The notes below the pieces were generated by a model, which worked only from the letters and a program-made list of their open reading frames with translations, was not told the DNA's origin and made no database searches. A DNA stretch of 7,733 nucleotides, from positions 1 to 7,733 of the forward strand of contig JBLHMP010000125.1 of assembly GCA_047623555.1 (NCBI GenBank), in the 5' to 3' direction. This document shows positions 6,121 to 7,733 of the stretch, piece by piece. This stretch comes from NORP181 sp047623555. GTDB taxonomy: Bacteria > Pseudomonadota > Alphaproteobacteria > Rhodobacterales > Rhodobacteraceae. How positions within the stretch are numbered: position 1 is the first letter of the stretch; each line of letters starts with the position of its first letter. Both the position numbers and the translations under genes were made by a program.

Positions 6121-6813
6121 TCAAAGCTCAATCGCCTGCATTACCTCAGGCTCAATCACATTGACGCCCGGTAGACCTGCAACCAACACCTCAGCCGATT
6201 GCTCCAAAATCGGAAACGTCCGGTAATGACACGGGATCACCGTTGAAAAGTTGAAATAGCGCTTTGCCGCATAGGCCGCACCTTTCATTCCCATGGTGAA
6301 ATGGCCCCCGGCACATAACACGCCGATATCGGGCTTATAATAATCCCCGATCCAATCCATATCGGCCATAATATCGGTATCACCGCTAATATAGACCGTC
6401 TTACCTTCGGCCTCGATGATAAACCCACATTCACTGCCCCCCGTGCGCGGACCTTTTTCGGTGGCAAAGGTGGACGAATGTTCGGCATTGACCATGCTCA
6501 CCTTAACACCACCCAAATCCACCGTGCCACCTTTGTTAAAGCCAACGGTTTCGATGCCTTCAACTTCGCCCCAGTGCCCCATCAGGTCATATTGCCCAAC
6601 CACCGGCACACCCAGTTTTTTGGACAATGACACCGCATCCACCGCATGATCAAAATGCGCGTGGGTCATCAAAATATGCGTCGCGCCTTTAACGGCTGCC
6701 TCATGTTGATCCTCTGCCAGAACCGGATTTCCGGTCAGCCACGGGTCAATCAGCAGCACCAAATCCGCGATTTCCAAGCGAAAGCTGGCATGCCCCATCC
6801 ATATGAATTTCAT
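6121..6813 (-). CDS. UPF0173-family metal-dependent hydrolase (metallo-beta-lactamase fold)
   Basis: This 230-residue protein has the usual length for the family. It starts MKFIWMGHASFRLE, typical of UPF0173, and carries the complete metal-binding set: THAHFDH at 50-56 (His51, His53, Asp55, His56), AEHSS with His112, SGDTD with Asp145 and a C-terminal PCHYRTFP with His196; GGHFTMG (169-175) is also family-typical. The substrate is not known for this family; a hydrolytic activity on two metal ions, in the cytoplasm, follows from the fold. AGGGAGA is centred about 8 bases before the ATG. It is a single-gene transcript with a terminator downstream and an upstream region of about 270 bp. Confidence 0.93.
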   Translation of the reverse strand: MKFIWMGHASFRLEIADLVLLIDPWLTGNPVLAEDQHEAAVKGATHILMTHAHFDHAVDAVSLSKKLGVPVVGQYDLMGHWGEVEGIETVGFNKGGTVDLGGVKVSMVNAEHSSTFATEKGPRTGGSECGFIIEAEGKTVYISGDTDIMADMDWIGDYYKPDIGVLCAGGHFTMGMKGAAYAAKRYFNFSTVIPCHYRTFPILEQSAEVLVAGLPGVNVIEPEVMQAIEL

Positions 6814-6837
6814 GATTTTCTCCCTGTTTCATGTCCT

Positions 6838-6866
6838 AGGGTAGGATCAAGTGACCCGTTTTCCAA
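6838..6866 (-). promoter_or_regulatory. Possible promoter of the UPF0173 hydrolase gene
   Basis: On the minus strand TTGGAA (6866-6861) and TACCCT (6843-6838) are separated by exactly 17 bases, and the ATG follows about 25 bases later at 6813. Matches to the consensus hexamers are partial (4/6 and 3/6), so this is a candidate only. Confidence 0.28.
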
Positions 6867-6899
6867 CCCCTTGGTTTCCACCATTTTCCATATTTTCCA
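6860..6899 (-). repeat. Four TGGAAA motifs in the hydrolase upstream region
   Basis: The minus strand contains TGGAAA ending at plus-strand starts 6860, 6875, 6885 and 6894, i.e. spaced 15, 10 and 9 bp. The three closest lie about one helical turn apart. The copy at 6860 overlaps the candidate -35. This could be a binding array, a bent A-tract region or chance in an AT-rich spacer. Confidence 0.4.
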
Positions 6900-7013
6900 A
6901 CATATTATGACACGAGTGCGCGCGCGCCTGCCTGCCGATTCAAGGCTGCAAAACAGACCGATCCCTAAGTGTTATTGACGAGTCCCCGATGGTGTTTCTG
7001 ACTGTGTAACAGC

Positions 7014-7030
7014 TGATTGGACATAATCAA
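7014..7030. promoter_or_regulatory. Short dyad TGATT-N6-AATCA, weak FNR/CRP-like site
   Basis: A perfect 5-bp inverted repeat (TGATT 7014-7018, AATCA 7025-7029) lies about 60 bp before the DUF1097-like ATG. The overlapping reading TTGGA-CATA-ATCAA resembles the FNR consensus TTGAT-N4-ATCAA with two mismatches in the left half. The support is weak, and the downstream gene is broken. Confidence 0.2.
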
Positions 7031-7084
7031 AAACGGAAATATGTGCCAAACGGCGCATGTCGTACAGTTATTTGGAGGGCAAAG

Positions 7085-7390
7085 ATGGGTCTTGTAACAG
7101 CATTGGCTATCGTCATTGGCGTAATGGGTGGCATAGCGGCCTGAGCGGCGATAACGATGGGAAGCCCGTATATTCTGATTTGGGCGGTTTTCGTCGGTTG
7201 GGCCAGTTTCTTTCATTGCTGTGGCGAAGAAGACGGCAACCTTCTTGGCCTGATTTCTGGCAAAATAGCCGGGGCAATAGTGGCCAACCCGGCAGGCAAA
7301 CACAAACACAGCGGCGGATGCGATCACGTCCACACCTGGTCGGATGCAGAGCCGATCGACAATCACACCTGCCATTGTTTGATGTGCTAA
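7085..7390 (+). pseudogene. DUF1097-like small membrane protein gene with an in-frame stop
   Basis: From the ATG at 7085 (GGAGGG five bases upstream) the frame reads MGLVTALAIVIGVMGGIAA, meets TGA at 7142-7144, and continues in the same frame as AAITMGSPYILIWAVFVGWA and SFFHCCGEEDGNLLGLISGK. This is the start of DUF1097-type inner-membrane proteins (YcdZ-like), where a Trp usually stands at the stop position (GGIATW), so TGG to TGA is the simplest lesion. After IAGAIVA the hydrophobic C-terminal half expected for the family is absent. Instead the frame runs through a His/Cys-rich tail (KHKHSGGCDHVHTWSDAEP, then NHTCHCLMC) to TAA at 7388. The gene is therefore both interrupted and lacks its second half, and is very likely non-functional. 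The original role of the family is unknown. Confidence 0.7.
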
Positions 7391-7397
7391 GGCGTGA

Positions 7398-7568
7398 CTC
7401 GTCAGCGGAACACGCATTCGCGTGGTTGTTGTCCCCAACATCATCGGCATGGACGACAAAGGGTTGGCGACGACGTATCACGCGTTCTTTAACCCGGTAG
7501 AAGGCATTCGTCCTACGTCGTCTGATGGCCGTCCGGTCTATGAGGGTCTGCGCCCGGATTTTGTCTGA
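7398..7568 (+). other. Unrecognised open frame, possibly the 3' remnant of a lost gene
   Basis: The frame between a TGA at 7395 and a TGA at 7566-7568 reads protein-like for 56 codons: TRIRVVVVPNIIGMDDKGLA, then HAFFNPVEGIRPTSSDGRP and VYEGLRPDFV. It ends 39 bp before a strong terminator, as a real gene's 3' end would. There is no ATG with a ribosome binding site at its beginning (GTG 7422 and ATG 7452 are the only candidates), so it is best read as the tail of a truncated gene. No family is recognised. Confidence 0.4.
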
Positions 7569-7606
7569 GCCAAAAGCGCCAGAGCCCGACACAACAGAAA
7601 ACCACC

Positions 7607-7639
7607 AAAGGCCCCGGCAGCATATCGCCGGGGCTTTTT
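7607..7639 (+). terminator. Rho-independent terminator
   Basis: A perfect 8-bp GC-rich stem (GCCCCGGC at 7611-7618, GCCGGGGC at 7627-7634) with an 8-base loop is followed at once by TTTTT (7635-7639). A run of A before the stem extends the pairing. It closes the plus-strand transcript that ends with the frame stopping at 7568. Confidence 0.88.
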
Positions 7640-7654
7640 GCGTTCCATCCGGGG

Positions 7655-7692
7655 CTTGATGCCGCTTTTGACGTGACCAAAGCGGCATCAAG
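7655..7692. repeat. Perfect 14-bp inverted repeat
   Basis: CTTGATGCCGCTTT (7655-7668) is repeated exactly in inverted orientation (AAAGCGGCATCAAG, 7679-7692) around a 10-base spacer. Neither strand has a T run after the stem, so it is not a standard terminator. It lies 15 bp after one. It could be a protein operator, an RNA-stabilising hairpin or a dispersed intergenic repeat. Confidence 0.85.
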
Positions 7693-7733
7693 ACATCAAT
7701 TGCTGCGTGCTCAGGCTTGCGAGCAGCCCGCCA

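Noticed and set aside
6915..6927. Alternating gtgcgcgcgcgc tract as a Z-DNA element
   Set aside because: It is short and common in GC-rich genomes; nothing around it suggests function.
7142..7144. Selenocysteine readthrough of the TGA in the DUF1097-like frame
   Set aside because: The family has Trp at this place, no selenocysteine hairpin is evident just downstream, and the C-terminal half is also lost.
7113..7691. Long minus-strand frames over the right end (also 6965-7459)
   Set aside because: They are Arg-, Cys- and His-rich with no hydrophobic or domain pattern and no start signal, and they run across a terminator and the inverted repeat.

Overview
The window looks like a chromosomal stretch from an alphaproteobacterium, most likely a Rhodobacteraceae (Roseobacter-type) genome. 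This rests on protein style: a DUF2927 lipoprotein, a DUF5671-type membrane protein with a secreted partner, GC-rich codon use and short intergenic gaps. It is inference, because no rRNA or other phylogenetic marker is present. Several real features are absent from simple long-ORF reasoning: a partial transposase at the left edge, a 29-residue membrane peptide, and three decayed reading frames.

Left edge (1-441): the first 59 bases encode, on the minus strand, the first 19 codons of an IS3-family OrfA transposase. The IS end lies close to position 89-92 and abuts a short, probably truncated and possibly frameshifted single-pass membrane protein.

Minus-strand operon (448-3622): reading right to left it holds a 29-aa membrane peptide (3533-3622), an XpaC-family membrane protein (2621-3529), a TelA-family toxic-anion-resistance protein (1397-2587) and a DUF2927 lipoprotein (448-1386). 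Gaps are 3, 33 and 10 bp and most genes have a visible ribosome binding site. The set looks like an envelope-associated stress module: TelA and XpaC are a known pair, and the lipoprotein and microprotein would add envelope components. This is the most interesting functional unit in the window.

Centre (3680-5098): an RluB-type 23S rRNA pseudouridine synthase (minus strand, with a 9-bp tandem repeat in its basic tail) and the tRNA adenosine deaminase TadA (plus strand) are divergent, so two RNA-modification enzymes share a 63-bp promoter region.

Right half (5102-7733): a DUF5671-like membrane gene broken by a frameshift and an internal deletion overlaps by 4 bp an apparently intact small membrane-anchored or secreted protein (5593-6024). 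Next comes a UPF0173-type metallo-beta-lactamase-fold hydrolase on the minus strand with its own terminator. After it are a DUF1097-like membrane gene interrupted by an in-frame TGA and lacking its normal C-terminal half, an unrecognised reading-frame tail, a clear rho-independent terminator and a perfect 14-bp inverted repeat. The two ends of the window are therefore zones of gene decay around a well-conserved core.
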